Shown one piece after another: positions 51,757 through 60,423 of a stretch of DNA of 64,000 bases. The translations under genes and the position numbers were made by a program. A model generated the notes under the pieces. It searched no databases and was not told where the DNA came from. It worked only from the letters and a program-made list of their open reading frames with translations. The stretch is from an uncultured Chitinophagaceae bacterium (GTDB lineage: Bacteria; Bacteroidota; Bacteroidia; Chitinophagales; Chitinophagaceae): NCBI GenBank assembly GCA_937958995.1, contig CALGAP010000008.1, positions 62,001 through 126,000 on the forward strand, written 5' to 3'. Each line of letters opens with the position of its first letter. Position 1 is the first letter of the stretch.

Positions 51757-52143
51757 CCCGCTCCGTATTTCGTGCAAGTCCCCTTAGTAAAATGCCCGTG
51801 TCTTAAGTCAAAATTTACGAGACGCGCAAATAATCGCTCGTTATTTAAAAAAAGAATGTTAACTTTTTGAGAAAATAAGAGGTGGGCGAGGAATTATCGG
51901 CCGTTCGATTGCAACTTTGCAATGCCCTTAGTTCTTGGCAGCGTGAGTAGCGAATTTGGGTAAGTCCTTTTAGGGCTTCTTTAACGGTACCTGTTATACT
52001 AATGGCATCGGATTTGCGTTATATATACAAAGTTCTTATTTAAAGACTCACACAAAGCAGTCAATTTTCTCATAAGCAGTTAGTTTTGGTTACGGCCCCG
52101 GTTTCTACCGGGGCTATTTTTTTGCCCCTTAATAAGCTGATAT
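51757..52143. other. Region downstream of prfA, ending in a strong plus-strand terminator
   Basis: 387 bp with no credible frame. It holds a weak hairpin AAATAA-TCGCTCG-TTATTT (51828-51846) followed by A-rich sequence, then a mixed-composition stretch, and a strong terminator at 52095-52123. Either a long 3' UTR of prfA or an unannotated small RNA. Confidence 0.6.
52095..52123 (+). terminator. Strong intrinsic terminator 340 nt after prfA
   Basis: GCCCCGGT, loop TTCT, ACCGGGGC, then TA and seven Ts on the plus strand. It is far from the prfA stop and separates it from the convergent VanZ-like gene. Confidence 0.75.
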
Positions 52144-52548
52144 TCAACTTTCGCTTTTTCCTATACCCGGCCAAAGCAGGTGAAAAAGGCCGCTGGCCAC
52201 GGAGCCACCCATATTTGCCCAGATATCTCCTATATCGAAACTTCGGTTGGGTATCGCATAACGTTGTAGAAATTCAAGCCCAATCCCCAATACCACACTC
52301 AACACGATCGTCCACAACACCAGCTTTCTCCATTGCCCGTCTCCACGAATGTTCTTATACCAGAAGCCCCAGAACAGCACAATACCTCCAAACAGGATCA
52401 CGTGTGCCACTTTGTCGAGCCCTTTTATTGAAAAAAGTCCACCGCCCGGCAATTCCGATCCGGGCAATAGCAATAAAAAAATGGTGAATACCGTCCAGAA
52501 CACGGGAAACACCATTCTCCTGTTCAGTTTTTGGAGAAAAGTCCACAT
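52144..52548 (-). CDS. VanZ-family membrane protein
   Basis: 134 aa with about four hydrophobic helices. The VanZ-like pattern LLLPGSELPGGGLFSIKGLDKVAHVILFGGIVLFWGFW...LGIGLEFLQRYAIPNRSFDIGDIWANMGGSVASGLF matches the family (conserved D-K-.-.-H and E-.-.-Q...D-.-.-D). Function outside glycopeptide resistance clusters is unknown. It is 12 bp downstream of gcvH on the same strand and probably co-transcribed. Confidence 0.85.
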   Translation of the reverse strand: MWTFLQKLNRRMVFPVFWTVFTIFLLLLPGSELPGGGLFSIKGLDKVAHVILFGGIVLFWGFWYKNIRGDGQWRKLVLWTIVLSVVLGIGLEFLQRYAIPNRSFDIGDIWANMGGSVASGLFHLLWPGIGKSES

Positions 52549-52560
52549 AAGGGTGAAACT

Positions 52561-52941
52561 TTACTGGGCTACCAGGTTGCTGTAGGCGCTGGCATCCATC
52601 AGTTTATCCACATCTGACGGGTCGTTTACAGTCATTTTTATCATCCAGCCCTCGCCATAGGGGTCTGTGTTCACCAGTTCGGGACTCTTACTCAGTGCGG
52701 GATTCAATTCTGTGATAGTACCTGAAACGGGAAGATAGAGGTCCGATACAGTTTTTACAGCTTCTACAGTACCAAATACATCACCGGCAGCAAGGGATTT
52801 ACCTACAGTCTCGATTTCCACATAAACGATATCACCCAGTTCACGCTGGGCAAAATCAGTAATACCGATCACGGCAGTATTGCCTTCAATACGGATCCAC
52901 TCATGTTCTTTTGTGTAACGCAGATTGTCGGGAAAGTTCAT
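52561..52941 (-). CDS. gcvH: Glycine cleavage system H protein
   Basis: Lipoylated carrier that shuttles the aminomethyl group among GcvP, GcvT and Lpd. Lipoyl lysine in GTVEAVKTVSDLYLPVSG (about K63), with RYTKEHEWIRIEGNTAVIGITDFAQRELGDIVYVE before it and the DPYGEGWMIKM segment after. 126 aa is full length. gcvT and gcvP are not nearby. Confidence 0.97.
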   Translation of the reverse strand: MNFPDNLRYTKEHEWIRIEGNTAVIGITDFAQRELGDIVYVEIETVGKSLAAGDVFGTVEAVKTVSDLYLPVSGTITELNPALSKSPELVNTDPYGEGWMIKMTVNDPSDVDKLMDASAYSNLVAQ

Positions 52942-52975
52942 CTCGGAAAATTTTAGGTGACAAAGATTGGGGAAA

Positions 52976-53045
52976 TTTTTTAGAAAAAATCACGGATTTG
53001 ATGGGGATTTCAGGATTGTGAGAATAAAGGATCACGAATTTTAGT
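52976..53045. repeat. CACGGATTT/AGGATT-type dispersed intergenic repeat
   Basis: Sequence of the form ATCACGGATTTGATGGGGATTT, then CAGGATTGTGAGAAT, then GGATCACGAATTTTAG lies in the gap between gcvH and the cyclophilin gene. CAGGATTGTGAGAAT (53011-53025) recurs exactly at 19432-19446. Similar phrase-like repeats are known in Chitinophagaceae genomes, from memory. Confidence 0.45.
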
Positions 53046-53050
53046 GCAGA

Positions 53051-53752
53051 TTAATTACTTCTCTTAATCAACCTCGCCCTTATAATCCTCACATCCGTGA
53101 TCGGTCGGTCGCCGCGCTGGCGATTGGTGGGCACGGCGGCAATGCTGTCAATTACTTCTGTTCCGCGTACCACTTCGCCAAACACAGTATAGCTCAGATC
53201 AAGGTGCGGCGTGCCGCCAAGCGTTTTATATACTTCGCGATGTTCGGGCGGTATTTTGCGGCCATTCAGCCTGAACTGTTCTACCGAGTCTAATCCAGCA
53301 TCGGTAAACACTTTTCCCTGCACCAGGTAAAACTGGCTGCCACTGCTGGCTCGCAACGGGTTCACGTTATCGCCGGTGCGTGCCGCCGCAATCACTCCTT
53401 TCTTGTGAAATAGTGTGGTGCGTATTTCTGCAGGCACTGTATATCCCGGCCCGCCACTGCCCAGCGATTGTTCTGCCGTAGCGCGCTTACTGTTGGGATC
53501 GCCGGCCTGCACCATAAACTGGTTGATGACGCGATGGAAAAGAATGCTATCGTAAAATTTCTGTTTTACCAGTCTTATGAAATTATCGCGATGCAGGGGC
53601 GTGCTGTCAGACAGGCGAATTACTATCGTGCCTTTGCTGGTTACCAGCTCAACATCTTTGTTGAGATCACTTACACGCAGTCCGTTCGATAACCTGGGAC
53701 TACAGGCAGCGGTAAACAGCAGCAACGCAAGAGCAGTCAGTATCGGGCGCAT
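53051..53752 (-). CDS. Cyclophilin-type peptidyl-prolyl isomerase lipoprotein
   Basis: Lipobox FTAAC in MRPILTALALLLFTAACSPR. The cyclophilin domain has VELVTSKGTIVIRLSD, NFIRLVKQKFYDSILFHRVINQFMVQAGDPNSK, GSGGPGYTVPAEI, GVIAAARTGDNVNPLRASSGSQFYLVQG and LDLSYTVFGEVVRGTEVIDSIAAVPT. 233 aa. The catalytic FHRVI-NQFMVQAGD stretch is intact. Presumably assists envelope protein folding. It begins 1 nt after the small hypothetical gene upstream, so a two-gene operon is likely. Confidence 0.92.
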   Translation of the reverse strand: MRPILTALALLLFTAACSPRLSNGLRVSDLNKDVELVTSKGTIVIRLSDSTPLHRDNFIRLVKQKFYDSILFHRVINQFMVQAGDPNSKRATAEQSLGSGGPGYTVPAEIRTTLFHKKGVIAAARTGDNVNPLRASSGSQFYLVQGKVFTDAGLDSVEQFRLNGRKIPPEHREVYKTLGGTPHLDLSYTVFGEVVRGTEVIDSIAAVPTNRQRGDRPITDVRIIRARLIKRSN

Positions 53753-53753
53753 A

Positions 53754-54098
53754 TTAAAAACCTATTCGTTCGAAGTATAACAATATGTGGTCTTTGAGAA
53801 AATTTTCCTGCTCGGCCAGGCTTTGTACCGGCAAGCTCTTCAATTGCTTGAAATGCGGCCATCCGTCTTCATCAATTTCTTCCAGTTCATAATACCCGCT
53901 TTGCGACAGCAACGAGCACACAGCCACGTGCATCAGATCCTGCTTCTGCTCTTTGGAAAATTTCTTTCTTATTTCACCAAACTCCTGTATCCCGATCAGG
54001 AAGAGGATGGCTTCCATATCGGGCTTTTTACCAAAACGCTCCACCAGCTTCGCTTCCAGCGTCCACCAGCGTGTTTGTAAATCATCCTGTGCTTGCAT
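53754..54098 (-). CDS. Conserved-looking hypothetical protein, 114 aa
   Basis: Cytosolic, mostly helical, acidic/basic mixed protein beginning MQAQDDLQTRWWTLEAKLVERFGKKPDMEAILFLIGIQEFG. No recognised domain. The WW and the EAILFLIGIQEFG-type core look like a family feature rather than noise, and codon use resembles its neighbours. A consensus -7 box ends 6 nt from the ATG. It is upstream of the cyclophilin lipoprotein with a 1-nt gap, so the two are probably co-expressed. Function unknown. Confidence 0.75.
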   Translation of the reverse strand: MQAQDDLQTRWWTLEAKLVERFGKKPDMEAILFLIGIQEFGEIRKKFSKEQKQDLMHVAVCSLLSQSGYYELEEIDEDGWPHFKQLKSLPVQSLAEQENFLKDHILLYFERIGF

Positions 54099-54104
54099 AG
54101 GCAG

Positions 54105-54112
54105 CAAAGATA
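54105..54112 (-). promoter_or_regulatory. -7 box of the 114-aa hypothetical gene (TATCTTTG)
   Basis: Exact TAnnTTTG match on the minus strand, ending 6 nt before the ATG at 54098. This suggests a leaderless transcript for the hypothetical/cyclophilin pair. Confidence 0.45.
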
Positions 54113-54211
54113 AGCGCTTTAACCCTTGATGAATTGTATGGAGATTGTTGCGTATTGAACCCTGCTATTTGTAAATTCATGCCTTGAAATCGGTAACATC
54201 ACCATATAGCT

Positions 54212-54652
54212 ATGAAATGGCAAAAAGACGAATACACGATCACCACCGATAAATCGGTGCTGGATATTAAGGTAATTCACCATTTTCTTTCGCAGTCATA
54301 CTGGGCTGCCGGCATTCCCGTTGCCACGGTGCAAAGAGCCATTGAAGGCTCGCTCTGCTTCGGCGTTTTCCATGGGTCACAACAAATAGGTTTCGCGCGG
54401 GTGGTGACCGACAAAGCCACTTTCGCCTGGCTGGCCGATGTATTTATCGTGGAATCGCATCGCGGCAAAGGATTAAGCAAATGGCTGATGGAAGTGATTA
54501 CAGGGCATTCCGACCTGCAGGGCCTGCGCCGCTTTATGCTGGCCACCCGCGACGCGCACGGATTGTACCGGCAATTCGGCTTTAAAGAACCCGAAACAAC
54601 CGGCAACCTCATGCAGGTCCACAAACCCGACGTGTATAAGCAGAATCAATAA
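54212..54652 (+). CDS. GNAT-family N-acetyltransferase
   Basis: Acetyl-CoA-dependent acyltransferase. The GNAT fold is recognised by GSQQIGFARVVTDKATFAWLADVFIVESHRGKGLSKWLMEVI, with the coenzyme-A loop HRGKG (about residues 94-98), and a C-terminal ATRDAHGLYRQFGFKEP motif. 146 aa, complete. The family covers many substrates and nothing in the context identifies one. It is divergent from the 114-aa hypothetical and 43 bp upstream of serS on the same strand. Confidence 0.9.
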   Translation: MKWQKDEYTITTDKSVLDIKVIHHFLSQSYWAAGIPVATVQRAIEGSLCFGVFHGSQQIGFARVVTDKATFAWLADVFIVESHRGKGLSKWLMEVITGHSDLQGLRRFMLATRDAHGLYRQFGFKEPETTGNLMQVHKPDVYKQNQ

Positions 54653-54671
54653 AATAATCGGCAAGGGCGGT

Positions 54672-54679
54672 TATCTTTG
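54672..54679 (+). promoter_or_regulatory. -7 box of serS (TATCTTTG)
   Basis: Exact TAnnTTTG match, 16 nt before the serS ATG. Confidence 0.45.
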
Positions 54680-54695
54680 CCGCAAATTCACTGGA

Positions 54696-55970
54696 ATGTT
54701 ACAGGTAGCTTATATACGGCAAAATCCGGAGCAGGTTATCAACCGACTGAAAGTAAAAAACTTTTCCGAGGCAGAAAATATGGTGAACGCCATTCTCAGC
54801 GTTGACAAGGATTTGCGCGAAAATAAAAAGCAATTGGATGATGTGCTGGCCAAAAACAATGCGCTGTCGAAAGAGATCGGCCAATTGTTCAAAGCCAAAA
54901 AGACCGACGAAGCCAATGCAAAAAAGAAAGAAGTTGAGCAATTAAAAGAAGAAGAGGGCAAGCTAAAATCAAAGCTTTCTGACCTCGAGAAAACGATTGA
55001 AGAATATGTTTTGCGCCTGCCCAATCTTCCCTCTGAACAAGTGCCTGTTGGAAAAAGTGCAGACGATAATGTGAAAGTGCGCGAAGGCGGCAGCATACCC
55101 GGCTTGCCCAAAGGCGCCGTTCCGCATTGGGACCTGGCAAAAAAGTATAACCTCATCGATTTTGAATTAGGAAATAAAATCACCGGAAGCGGTTTTCCCG
55201 TATATATCGGTAAAGGCGCTAAGTTGCAGCGCTCACTTATACAGTATTTTCTCGATTATAATACCGCGGCAGGATATGCCGAATACCTCCCGCCTTTTAT
55301 GGTGAATGAAGCCTCTGCCTTTGGCACCGGTCAGTTGCCCGATAAAGAAGGACAGATGTACTTCGTGACCGCCGATGAATTTTACCTGATACCCACAGCC
55401 GAAGTGCCGGTGACCAATATTTACCGCGACGTGCTGCTCAAAGAAAGTGAGCTGCCGGTAAAGATGACCGCTTATACTCCCTGCTTCCGCCGCGAGGCAG
55501 GCAGTTATGGTAAGGATGTGCGCGGACTGAATCGTCTTCACCAGTTCGATAAAGTAGAGATAGTGCAGATTGTTCATCCCGAAAAAAGTTACGAGGTATT
55601 GGAAGAAATGGTGAACCACGTTGAAAAACTGGTGCAGTCATTACAACTTCCTTACCGCATTATGAAACTCTGCGGCGGCGATATGGGATTTGCATCGGCG
55701 CTCACGTACGATTTTGAAGTTTTCTGCGCAGCCCAGGAAAAATGGCTCGAGGTGAGCTCAGTCTCCAATTTCGAGACTTACCAAAGCAACCGCATGAAGG
55801 TGCGCTTTAAAGATAAGGATGGCAAAAACCAGCTGGTACATACGCTCAACGGAAGTTCGCTGGCACTTCCCCGTATACTGGCGTGCTTACTCGAAAATAA
55901 CCAGCACGAAGATGGCATTCATTTACCCGAGCCATTGCACCGCTACTTTGGTGAAAAAGTGATTCAGTAA
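54696..55970 (+). CDS. serS: Seryl-tRNA synthetase
   Basis: Class II synthetase. The N-terminal tRNA-binding coiled coil spans about 30-105 (highly charged KKKEVEQLKEEEGKLKSKL). The core has GAVPHWDLAKKYNLIDFELGNKITGSGF, motif 2 at TPCFRREAGSYGKDVRGLNRLHQFDKVEIV, and motif 3 at LNGSSLALPRILACLLENNQ. 424 aa is normal. Confidence 0.97.
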   Translation: MLQVAYIRQNPEQVINRLKVKNFSEAENMVNAILSVDKDLRENKKQLDDVLAKNNALSKEIGQLFKAKKTDEANAKKKEVEQLKEEEGKLKSKLSDLEKTIEEYVLRLPNLPSEQVPVGKSADDNVKVREGGSIPGLPKGAVPHWDLAKKYNLIDFELGNKITGSGFPVYIGKGAKLQRSLIQYFLDYNTAAGYAEYLPPFMVNEASAFGTGQLPDKEGQMYFVTADEFYLIPTAEVPVTNIYRDVLLKESELPVKMTAYTPCFRREAGSYGKDVRGLNRLHQFDKVEIVQIVHPEKSYEVLEEMVNHVEKLVQSLQLPYRIMKLCGGDMGFASALTYDFEVFCAAQEKWLEVSSVSNFETYQSNRMKVRFKDKDGKNQLVHTLNGSSLALPRILACLLENNQHEDGIHLPEPLHRYFGEKVIQ

Positions 55971-56005
55971 TTTTTCTGCAGTGTCAAGTCTTGCGCCGGG
56001 AGAAT

Positions 56006-56209
56006 TTACCAGCCTTGTTTTGCTATGCCCGCCTGGATGGCTGCCAATGCTTTCTCCTCATTCAAGAGCGTAGTGAGTTTATTGCCTTTACCATCATGCC
56101 CCTGGGCCATATAGGCTCCTTTGGCGGTTTTGGTGATTACCGCGTCCTGGATAGCAACATTCTTTTCTTTGGTCTTAACATTATATGCTGTGAGCTTTAC
56201 GTCTGCCAT
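56006..56209 (-). CDS. Small hypothetical protein, 67 aa
   Basis: Cytosolic and basic: MADVKLTAYNVKTKEKNVAIQDAVITKTAKGAYMAQGHDGKGNKLTTLLNEEKALAAIQAGIAKQGW. The regular alternation of strands and the intact ATG (56209, preferred over a TTG 2 codons earlier) argue for a real gene. I recall similar small proteins in Chitinophagaceae but no function. It converges on serS (35 bp apart). Confidence 0.65.
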   Translation of the reverse strand: MADVKLTAYNVKTKEKNVAIQDAVITKTAKGAYMAQGHDGKGNKLTTLLNEEKALAAIQAGIAKQGW

Positions 56210-56337
56210 AAACAAATTCAGTTAAAAAGTGAAGTTTATGGCAATGACGCAAATTCAAAGCCAAGATTTCACCTTTGGTTATCAATTTATTAATGTGGGA
56301 AAATCTTCCGCAAATTGCCGTCTGTGGAACAGCCGGC

Positions 56338-56433
56338 GGTTTGGGGTTTGGAAATTGGGGTTTCGCGTTCCTGGGCTCGCGCTGCGATTATAAGGCGCGG
56401 CAGCAACCCGAATCTCCAAACCCGAAACCCGCT
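56338..56433. repeat. G-rich/C-rich inverted repeat after gyrB
   Basis: A GGTTTGGGGTTTGGAAATTGGGGTTT arm (from 56338) and a complementary-type arm AACCCGAATCTCCAAACCCGAAACCC (56405-56430) flank about 40 bp that includes an imperfect hairpin (GCTGCG...CGCGGCAGC). The gyrB stop TAG is 3 bp beyond the right arm. Related to 19087-19251. Confidence 0.6.
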
Positions 56434-56435
56434 TC

Positions 56436-58421
56436 CTAAACATCCAGTTTAGCGTATTTCGCATGGCTCTCAATAAACTCCCTCCTCGGCGCCACTTCAT
56501 CGCCCATCAGCATGCTAAAGATGCGATCGGCTTCGGCTGCACTTTCGATGGTTACCTGTTTCAGGGTGCGTGTTTCAGGATTCATAGTGGTCTCCCAAAG
56601 CTGGTCGGCGTTCATTTCACCCAAACCTTTGTAGCGTTGAATGGTCACGCTTTCTTCTTTGCCACCACCCAGTTTTTCCACCAGTTCCTTGCGCTGCTCT
56701 TCATTCCAGGCATAAGCCTGTTCCTTACCTTTTTTCACGAGGTATAGTGGCGGCTGGGCTATATACACGTAGCCTTGTTCCACCAACTCGGTCATATAGC
56801 GGTAAATGAAGGTCAGGATCAGTGTGGCAATATGGCTACCATCCACATCGGCATCGGTCATGATGATAAGCTTATGGTAGCGCAGCTTCGAGAGGTTCAG
56901 CGCTTTGGGATCGTCGGGGGTACCTACGGTCACGCCCAGCGCTGTGTACATATTGCGAATTTCTTCGTTTTCGTAGATCTTATGCTCCATGGCCTTCTCC
57001 ACGTTCAGGATCTTACCACGCAGTGGCAGTATGGCCTGGAAGTTTCTGTCGCGGCCCTGCTTGGCTGTACCGCCGGCCGAGTCACCCTCCACCAGGAACA
57101 GCTCGCATTTTTCAGGATCACGTTCTGAGCAGTCGGCCAGTTTACCCGGTAATCCGCCGCCGCTGAGCACCGATTTACGTTGCACCAGCTCGCGCGCCTT
57201 GCGGGCTGCCGCCCGTGCCTGAGCCGCCAGGATTACCTTGGCAATGATATTCTTCGCTTCTCTCGGGTTTTCTTCCAGATAGGCCTCCAGTACTTTCGAT
57301 ACAGTAGAGTCAACCACACCGCTTACCTCGCTGTTGCCCAGCTTGGTCTTTGTCTGACCTTCAAACTGCGGCTCCGGCACTTTCACCGAAATCACCGCGC
57401 TAAGGCCTTCCCTGAAATCATCACCTTCTATCTCCACCTTGGCTTTCTCAAACAGGCTTTGTTTGTCGCCATAGGCTTTAAACACGCGGGTTAGTGCGCG
57501 CCTGAAACCGGCCACATGCGTACCGCCCTCGATGGTGTTGATATTGTTGACATACGAATAGATATGTTCACTATAGCTGTCGTTGTAAGTGAGCGCTACC
57601 TCTACGGCAACATTTGTGGCCTGGTCACGGCCTTCCACGTAGATCACTTTCGGTATCAGCGAATTTCTGCCGGCATTCTGGTCCAGCATTTCTACAAACT
57701 CGATAATGCCGCCTTCGCTGAAGAATGTTTTTGAATAGGAGGTGGGGTTACCATCATCGTCTTTTTCGCGCAGGTCGGTGAGGGTAATGCGCACGCCCTT
57801 ATTGAGATAGGCCAGCTCGCGCAGGCGGCCTTCCAGTGTTTCTTTCTTATAAACAGTGCTGGTGAAGATGGTGGCATCGGGCCAGAAATGAGTGAACGTG
57901 CCCGTAGTATCGGTCACACCTATTTCCCGAACGGGATATTGCGGCACCCCGATATTGTATTCCTGCTCGAATATCTTTCCTTCACGTTTAACCACCACGC
58001 GCAGGTGCGAACTCAGCGCGTTTACGCAGCTTACACCCACACCGTGCAGACCGCCCGAAACCTTATAGGTGTTCTTGTCGAATTTACCACCTGCGTGCAG
58101 CACGGTCATTACCACTTCCAGCGCGCTGCGCTTTTCTTTGGCGTGCATGCCGGTGGGAATACCACGACCATCGTCCTCAACAGATATCGAGTTGTCTTCG
58201 TGAATGGTAACGACAATATTTTTACAATAACCGGCAAGGGCTTCGTCGATGGAGTTGTCAACCACTTCATAAACGAGGTGATGCAGGCCTTTTTCTCCAA
58301 TGTCTCCGATATACATCGCGGGACGCTTACGAACCGCTTCCAAACCTTCTAAAACCTGGATACTATCGGCCCCGTACCCATTGTCCGCTGATGTAAGAAT
58401 TTCGCTTGATTCTGTAGCCAT
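56436..58421 (-). CDS. gyrB: DNA gyrase subunit B
   Basis: ATPase and TOPRIM subunit of gyrase. GHKL motifs: EVVDNSIDEALAGYCKNI, DDGRGIPTGMH and GGLHGVGVSCVNALS. TOPRIM: CELFLVEGDSAGGTAKQGRDR and MTDADVDGSHI; C-terminal QRYKGLGEMNADQLWETTMNPETRTL and the end RREFIESHAKYAKLDV. 661 aa, without the insertion found in enterobacteria. The DNA-damage Gly/Lys motifs are standard. A -7 box lies at 58467-58474. gyrA is not nearby. Confidence 0.97.
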   Translation of the reverse strand: MATESSEILTSADNGYGADSIQVLEGLEAVRKRPAMYIGDIGEKGLHHLVYEVVDNSIDEALAGYCKNIVVTIHEDNSISVEDDGRGIPTGMHAKEKRSALEVVMTVLHAGGKFDKNTYKVSGGLHGVGVSCVNALSSHLRVVVKREGKIFEQEYNIGVPQYPVREIGVTDTTGTFTHFWPDATIFTSTVYKKETLEGRLRELAYLNKGVRITLTDLREKDDDGNPTSYSKTFFSEGGIIEFVEMLDQNAGRNSLIPKVIYVEGRDQATNVAVEVALTYNDSYSEHIYSYVNNINTIEGGTHVAGFRRALTRVFKAYGDKQSLFEKAKVEIEGDDFREGLSAVISVKVPEPQFEGQTKTKLGNSEVSGVVDSTVSKVLEAYLEENPREAKNIIAKVILAAQARAAARKARELVQRKSVLSGGGLPGKLADCSERDPEKCELFLVEGDSAGGTAKQGRDRNFQAILPLRGKILNVEKAMEHKIYENEEIRNMYTALGVTVGTPDDPKALNLSKLRYHKLIIMTDADVDGSHIATLILTFIYRYMTELVEQGYVYIAQPPLYLVKKGKEQAYAWNEEQRKELVEKLGGGKEESVTIQRYKGLGEMNADQLWETTMNPETRTLKQVTIESAAEADRIFSMLMGDEVAPRREFIESHAKYAKLDV

Positions 58422-58466
58422 AAATCGTCAGGAAAATGTTGCTGAAGCTTTAAAAATGTTAATCTG

Positions 58467-58474
58467 CAAATCTA
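58467..58474 (-). promoter_or_regulatory. -7 box of gyrB (TAGATTTG)
   Basis: Exact TAnnTTTG match on the minus strand, 45 nt before the gyrB ATG. Confidence 0.4.
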
Positions 58475-58706
58475 CAAAAAATAAGGCTTGTAAGCGGCGT
58501 TTGCGGGCCCTTTTTACCGAAACTTTTTATTCACCAAAATCATTAAAATTGAAGACTTTCTGAGGGCTGAAAAGCGAGGTTTTCCACATAATCCGGATAA
58601 GTTTTGAAAAGGCCCTCCGCCGGACACTTTTTGGGCATCGTATCTTTACTGCACGATATTTGATAGGTTACAGGTATTCAAATCCATCCCTCACTAATTC
58701 TACGGT

Positions 58707-59288
58707 ATGAGTACAGATATGAGGAGCTATTCGCAGATCACTTTCGACTTTACGGAAGTACCGGTTGCCCAGGGCGTTGCCCCGGCAGTGGGAGCGCGTG
58801 TAAAAACGCTGAAAACCGCGGTGGAAAAATCGGAGCCTGTACAACCCGCCAGGGAAGAGGCGCCTGCAGCCATGCAGGAAAGCGCCCCGGTAAAAAAATC
58901 TACGCGTGGCCGTAAGTCGCTGAAAGCGCTGGACGCCGAGGCAGACCTGGTGTCTGTTCCACCCGACGAAATTTTATTCCAGCGTCAGTATTACTCTATT
59001 GGCGAAGTAGCAGAGATGTTCAGGGTAAACCAAAGCCTGCTGCGCTTCTGGGAAAATGAGTTCGACATTATACAACCCCGTAAGAACCGTAAAGGCGATC
59101 GCCATTTCCGCCCCATCGATATCAAAAACCTCGAACTCATCTACGATCTCTTGCGCCGCCGCAAACTCACCATCGAAGGCGCCAAGAACTTCCTGAAGAA
59201 AAACAAAAAAGCCAAAGAAAACTTCGAACTCATTCAATCGCTGCAAGCGATTAAGGCATACTTGCAGGAAATTAAAGCAGCCCTGTAG
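58707..59288 (+). CDS. MerR-family transcriptional regulator with disordered N-terminus
   Basis: Residues 1 to about 85 are low-complexity, rich in Ala/Pro/Glu/Lys, with the basic KKSTRGRKS. The MerR helix-turn-helix follows: YYSIGEVAEMFRVNQSLLRFWENEFDIIQPRKNRKGDRHFRPIDIKNLELI (about 95-145), then a short helical tail. No effector-binding domain is present. This short form is widespread in Bacteroidota; its target is not known. 193 aa. Its TAG is followed at once by a GAAGATTGAAGA repeat. Confidence 0.9.
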   Translation: MSTDMRSYSQITFDFTEVPVAQGVAPAVGARVKTLKTAVEKSEPVQPAREEAPAAMQESAPVKKSTRGRKSLKALDAEADLVSVPPDEILFQRQYYSIGEVAEMFRVNQSLLRFWENEFDIIQPRKNRKGDRHFRPIDIKNLELIYDLLRRRKLTIEGAKNFLKKNKKAKENFELIQSLQAIKAYLQEIKAAL

Positions 59289-59346
59289 GAAGATTGAAGA
59301 TTGAACAGGGAAGGTTGAAGGAGAAGGAAGAAGGAGTCAATCTTCA
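59286..59346. repeat. GAAGATTGA-type dispersed repeat between MerR-type and mscS-type gene ends
   Basis: After the MerR-gene TAG there are two overlapping GAAGATTGA units (59289-59297, 59296-59304), then ACAGGGAAGG, and at the other end TCAATCTTC (59337-59345), an inverted copy that includes most of the mscS stop codon. It matches the 14595-14770 element in motif (GAAGAYTGAAGA, GAACAGGGAA) and in position across two convergent stops. Confidence 0.65.
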
Positions 59347-60423
59347 CTTCAGCATCTCCGCTTCTTTGGCGGCCAGTCTCAGTCCCATATCATTCATCAG
59401 TTCAATCACGGCGAGGTTTACTTCCTGGCGAATGTTGTTGAATTCGGCGATGGGAATGGGAGCGCAGAAAAATTCGATGTGGACCACGAAGGCGTTCTTG
59501 ATGATGTCGGCCAGGAAAATGGTGGAGTTTTCGATGTCTTTGCGTTGTGCCACTATACCGCGCACGCGTTGTACGAACTGATCGACGAGTTCCTTGGGCG
59601 TTTCACCGTGCAATTCAACTTGTACCAGTGCCCTGCGCTGCGTGCGCAGCGAGAGATTGTCCATGATGCTGTCAACCATCTGCTTGTTGGGCACAGTCAC
59701 AAATGTTTTTTGCTCGGTGCGGATGCGCGTGCTGCGCAGACCGATCTTTTCCACGGTGCCGGTAACATCGTGCACTTTCACGATATCGCCCACTATGAAG
59801 GGTTTGTCGAAGAAGATCACGAACGAGGCAATCAGGTTTTCCAGGCTTTCCCTGAACGAAAGCGCAATGGCAGCGGAGCCGATACTGAGTGCTGTAATCA
59901 GGTTGCTGATCTTATAGTGGAAGGCCAGTTTGAGGATCATCAGTATACCCATGATCACAAACAACACCTTGAACAAATCTTTGAAGAATACTACCAGCTG
60001 GTTATCGCTTACGTCTGCGGGCATCTCTGCCTTCTGGTTCAGGATCATGGCTATAAAGTCGATCATACGCAACAGCAGCCAGATAAAGGTCACGATCAGC
60101 ACAATCACCGACACCGCATCGATGAACTCATGAAGATGTATCCGGTAGATTCTTACATTCAATAGTTCCGGGAACCTGAGTTTGTCGATCGACACAATGG
60201 CTACTACCAGTAGCAGAAAAGTTTCCAGCGGACTCACCACCAGCCGCACAAATGAAGACTTATCGATGCCCTTGGCGACGCGTTTTACCAGTTTGAAGAT
60301 TAGGCCCGCGATATAACGTGAAAGATATCTTTTGAAGAGAATGGTCAGCAAAATCACCCCCGCTACCACGAGGTATGACCGCACTGTATTATCCAGTATG
60401 ACTTTATCTAAAAAATCATTCAT
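59344..60423 (-). CDS. Small-conductance mechanosensitive channel-like protein
   Basis: MscS-family channel. Three to five membrane helices (about 15-35, 63-83, 101-125, 140-165). The pore helix and beta domain follow: SIGSAAIALSFRESLENLIASFVIFFDKPFIVGDIVKV, then GTVEKIGLRSTRIRTEQKTFVTVPNKQMVDS, typical of the family. 359 aa. Its ATG overlaps the stop of the upstream propeller gene (ATGA), so it is the last gene of an lpxH operon. Probable osmotic safety valve in the inner membrane. Confidence 0.9.
   Translation of the reverse strand: MNDFLDKVILDNTVRSYLVVAGVILLTILFKRYLSRYIAGLIFKLVKRVAKGIDKSSFVRLVVSPLETFLLLVVAIVSIDKLRFPELLNVRIYRIHLHEFIDAVSVIVLIVTFIWLLLRMIDFIAMILNQKAEMPADVSDNQLVVFFKDLFKVLFVIMGILMILKLAFHYKISNLITALSIGSAAIALSFRESLENLIASFVIFFDKPFIVGDIVKVHDVTGTVEKIGLRSTRIRTEQKTFVTVPNKQMVDSIMDNLSLRTQRRALVQVELHGETPKELVDQFVQRVRGIVAQRKDIENSTIFLADIIKNAFVVHIEFFCAPIPIAEFNNIRQEVNLAVIELMNDMGLRLAAKEAEMLK

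Noticed and set aside
51900..51935. tRNA-like GTTCGATTG stretch in the prfA-downstream region
   Set aside because: The five bases on either side do not pair as a T-arm and no acceptor or anticodon arm can be drawn.
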